From BOG-908 sp963850605 (GTDB lineage Bacteria > Pseudomonadota > Alphaproteobacteria > Acetobacterales > Acetobacteraceae): a stretch of 64,000 nt of DNA. Shown here in pieces: positions 61,785 to 64,000 of the stretch. The stretch is taken from contig CAWKLX010000002.1 of NCBI GenBank assembly GCA_963850605.1, positions 434,001 through 498,000 on the forward strand. The letters are read 5' to 3'. The position numbers and the translations under genes were made by a program. The notes beneath the pieces were generated by a model, which did not search any database, had not been told where the DNA came from, and saw only the letters and a list, made by a program, of their open reading frames with translations. Position 1 is the first letter of the stretch. The number at the start of each line of letters is the position of its first letter.

Positions 61785-62962
61785 ACGCGCTCTCCCCGAG
61801 GCCGGTGGCCGAGCTGACGGAGGCCGAACGCGCCCGCGTGCTGGCCAAATCCGCCCTGTTCAACCCGCCGCCGCACGTGCTGCCGGACGGGCGCCGCGAC
61901 CTGGTAGGGCTGAGCCGGGAGGAGCTGGCGGCAGAGATCGCCGCCATCGGCGAGGCGCCCTTCCGCGTCAAACAGCTCTGGCATTGGATCTACCACCAGG
62001 GCGCGACCGAGTTTTCGGCCATGAGCTCGATCGCCAGGCCGCTCCAGCAAAAACTGGCCGAGCGGTTCGTGGTCGGCCGGCCCGAACCCGCCACAGTGCA
62101 GACCAGCGTGGACGAGACGAGAAAATTCCTGTTCCGTTTCCGAGACGGGCAGGAGGCCGAAACCGTCTACATCCCGGACCCGCAACAGGATCGCGGCGCC
62201 GTCTGCATCAGCAGCCAGGTTGGCTGCACGCTCTCCTGCCGCTTTTGCCATACCGGCACCCAGGCGCTGGTCCGCAATCTGGGCCCGGCCGAGATCGTGG
62301 GCCAGTTCATGGCGGCGCGGGATTGCTATGGCGAATGGCCAAGCCCCCAGGGCGAGACGCCGCGCCTGCTCTCGACGATCGTCCTGATGGGCATGGGCGA
62401 GCCGTTGTACAACTACGAAAACGTAGCCAAAGCGATGCGCATCGTCATGGACGGCGAAGGCATCGGCCTGTCTCGCCGCCGCATCACGCTCTCCACCAGC
62501 GGCGTGGTGCCGATGATGGACCGGGCGGGCGAGGAGCTGGGCGTCAACCTGGCCGTCTCGCTGCACGCGGTGTGTGACGATCTGCGCGACGAGCTGGTGC
62601 CGCTCAACCGCAAATACCCGATTGCCGAGCTGATGGCCGCCTGCCGGCGCTACCCGGGCGCCACCAATGCGCGGCGGATCACCTTCGAATACGTCATGTT
62701 GCGCGGCGTCAACGACAGTGAGGCTGATGCCCGCGAGCTGGTCCACCTGATCAAGGGCCTGCCCGCCAAGGTGAACCTGATCCCATTCAACCCCTGGCCC
62801 GGCAGCACCTTCGAATCCTCCAGCGGCAACGCCCTGCACCGCTTCGCTCGCATCGTGTCGGACGCGGGCTTTTCCTCGCCGATCCGCACACCCCGGGGCC
62901 AGGATATCTTGGCAGCGTGCGGGCAGCTACGAACGGATAGCCGGCGGGTCCGCGCCAACTAG
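61781..62962 (+). CDS. rlmN: Dual-specificity rRNA/tRNA adenine-C2 methyltransferase RlmN
   Basis: 393 residues of radical-SAM enzyme making m2A2503 in 23S rRNA and m2A37 in tRNA. The iron-sulfur cluster Cys are 149, 153 and 156 in GCTLSCRFCHTG. EAETVYIPDPQQDRGAVCIS precedes it, and LMGMGEPLYNYENVAKAMRI and RITLSTSGVVPMMDRAG follow. The C-terminal GQDILAACGQLRTDS holds the catalytic Cys. The stop TAG lies at the start of a MITE. Confidence 0.96.
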   Translation: MNALSPRPVAELTEAERARVLAKSALFNPPPHVLPDGRRDLVGLSREELAAEIAAIGEAPFRVKQLWHWIYHQGATEFSAMSSIARPLQQKLAERFVVGRPEPATVQTSVDETRKFLFRFRDGQEAETVYIPDPQQDRGAVCISSQVGCTLSCRFCHTGTQALVRNLGPAEIVGQFMAARDCYGEWPSPQGETPRLLSTIVLMGMGEPLYNYENVAKAMRIVMDGEGIGLSRRRITLSTSGVVPMMDRAGEELGVNLAVSLHAVCDDLRDELVPLNRKYPIAELMAACRRYPGATNARRITFEYVMLRGVNDSEADARELVHLIKGLPAKVNLIPFNPWPGSTFESSSGNALHRFARIVSDAGFSSPIRTPRGQDILAACGQLRTDSRRVRAN

Positions 62963-63064
62963 AGCATGATCCGTTCGCATTGGCTCACGGACCAAGCTCT
63001 AGCTTATTGTTTGGCGAGCATCTTTATCCGATCGAACAATTCCGTTCGATCGGATGATGCTCTA
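62960..63064 (-). repeat. MITE-like palindromic element, copy 5 (inverted)
   Basis: 105 bases beginning TAGAGCATGATCCG and ending CGGATGATGCTCTA, nearly the same as copy 3. Its first three bases are the rlmN stop codon. The 143 bases from here to the sulfotransferase stop hold nothing I can call. Confidence 0.88.
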
Positions 63065-63207
63065 GATTGTGGAATGCGGCCTGACATAAGACGGAAAACC
63101 TTTGCCATATGAGAGGGCAGGCTGTCACAACTCGGCGCCGGCTTCCCATATGCAAGCCTGCCTTCAACATGCAGATGACCGTGATCTGAACCCGCTCCGA
63201 AGCGGTG

Positions 63208-64000
63208 TCACCCTGCTGTGCCACCCTCGGCGTCGAAGCGCGCGCACGCGGCAGCATACAGCATGGCATCGAGCGTCGTGAGACTGGCTAGCGCCTGCTC
63301 GTGTTCCGTCGTGAGCGAAGCCCGTGGAATGGCACGAAACACGCGCGGCGCAATACTCGCATTGTCTGCGCTTGTGTTGTGTCGTTCCGAGGACGTTTCG
63401 GTTTCCAGATCGAAGCGCCGGCCTAATCTTTCCAGGCTCGCACCCATATGCTCCGTCAAGCCCACGAACGCGATCCCGCCAAGCGCCTCCAGTGCCCCGT
63501 CGAGGCAGGCGCCGGGATCATTCGCCAACGCGTCGTGACCGGAGGCCTGGACATATGTCGCGGTCAGCCGGCGCGCGTAAAAATTGTCGATGTAGTTGCG
63601 CACTGAGACATCGCGCGTCCGCAAAAATCCCAGCAGATCGCACTCATGCGCCAGCCTGACAGCATCGTTGCCAACCGTGCTGTCCAGCACATCGCGGTTC
63701 ACGCTGCGCCAGTAATGATATAGCGACACGATCCGCCGTGCCGGATCGCGCAGCAGGGTCACGACCGGCCGCCCTGGATCGAGCTGCCGCAGGGACGGCA
63801 GATCGTAATGCCCAAAGACCAGCGCGCGGCGGCGTATCGCAGCCGCGTCGCGCCCGGCGAACGGGGTCACGGCATGGGGTGCCGCCGTGCGCCAGGGGTC
63901 CGGGTCGATCTGCTCGGGGTGGCAGGCATCCGTCAGCAACTGGGCCACGGCGCCCCCGCCGGTCTTCTCCAAATGCAGGAAGGCGACAGGCGGCCCCCGC
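63208..64000 (-). CDS. Sulfotransferase family protein, partial
   Basis: More than 264 residues, running off the right edge. The N-terminal PAPS-binding motif reads VAFLHLEKTGGGAVAQLLTD, with LEKTGG replacing the usual KTGTT/S. The 3'-phosphate-binding motif is VTLLRDPARRIVSLYHYWRS. FVGLTEHMGASLERLGRRFD is typical of the family's C-terminal half. It would add sulfate to a glycan or small molecule. The start lies outside the window. Confidence 0.8.
   Translation of the reverse strand, partial: RGPPVAFLHLEKTGGGAVAQLLTDACHPEQIDPDPWRTAAPHAVTPFAGRDAAAIRRRALVFGHYDLPSLRQLDPGRPVVTLLRDPARRIVSLYHYWRSVNRDVLDSTVGNDAVRLAHECDLLGFLRTRDVSVRNYIDNFYARRLTATYVQASGHDALANDPGACLDGALEALGGIAFVGLTEHMGASLERLGRRFDLETETSSERHNTSADNASIAPRVFRAIPRASLTTEHEQALASLTTLDAMLYAAACARFDAEGGTAG

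Overview
The window is GC-rich chromosomal DNA of an alphaproteobacterium, most likely a member of the Acetobacteraceae/Rhodospirillales. The grounds are gene content and order: zapA - 6S RNA - 5-formyl-THF cyclo-ligase, class I aldolase next to thiE, a FYDLN-type acidic zinc-ribbon protein, a Hint_2-domain remnant, very long glycine/serine/threonine-rich repeat proteins, and PQQ-related genes. The assignment is inference from families and synteny; no database was searched. No rRNA, tRNA, CRISPR array, prophage or complete insertion sequence was seen.

Layout. 1-1505: 5' part of a PE-PGRS-like glycine-rich protein. 1.7-6.2 kb: housekeeping genes (SDR, thiE/fbaB, zapA, 6S RNA, 5-FCL). 6.2-8.7 kb: accessory stretch with a small secreted protein and its shortened paralogue, a TlpA-like thioredoxin, a tiny Met/Gly-rich membrane peptide and a decayed Hint domain. 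8.7-11 kb: a GT9-like transferase and nhaA. 10.9-18.2 kb: a leftward eight-gene glycan cassette (HAD, CgeB-like GT, nucleotidyltransferase, CmoB-like methyltransferase, GH-A hydrolase, GT4, BioF2/GNAT acyltransferase, methyltransferase) split by a 106-bp MITE. 18.5-25.2 kb: yciF-like, panB-purD, xseA, parC. 25.3-34.5 kb: MarR-GNAT regulator with a readable promoter/operator plus a CoA-transferase, a cobalamin riboswitch with btuB, a proA-hybrid histidine kinase pair and a YceI lipoprotein. 34.5-43.9 kb: degP, an orphan pqqB, a broken TraB/GumN gene, small proteins, and the ybbP-ybbA/tesA block. 43.9-54.2 kb: paiB, pfpI, a membrane glycosyltransferase with a methyltransferase, gloB, nupC, an M3 peptidase, a quinoprotein-like propeller and a pirin. 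54.3-60.0 kb: two tandem beta-solenoid-type surface proteins of 858 and 1006 residues with matching C-termini. 60.2-64.0 kb: FYDLN protein, SpoU-type methyltransferase, IalB-like protein, rlmN, and a sulfotransferase running off the right end.

Two genome-wide signals stand out. First, five copies of a 106-bp palindromic element with TAGAGC/GCTCTA ends, plus a sixth of a different internal sequence, sit in TA sites. In three cases the TA belongs to a stop codon, so the element itself provides the in-frame TAG. One copy splits the glycan operon and another splits a small membrane-protein ORF. Second, at least eight well-placed single-base frameshifts break otherwise well-conserved genes (thiE, pqqB, a quinoprotein, a glycosyltransferase, a TraB-like gene, a membrane protein, the glycine-rich gene). 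This may reflect indel errors in the assembly rather than gene death, so loss-of-function claims need read-level checking.
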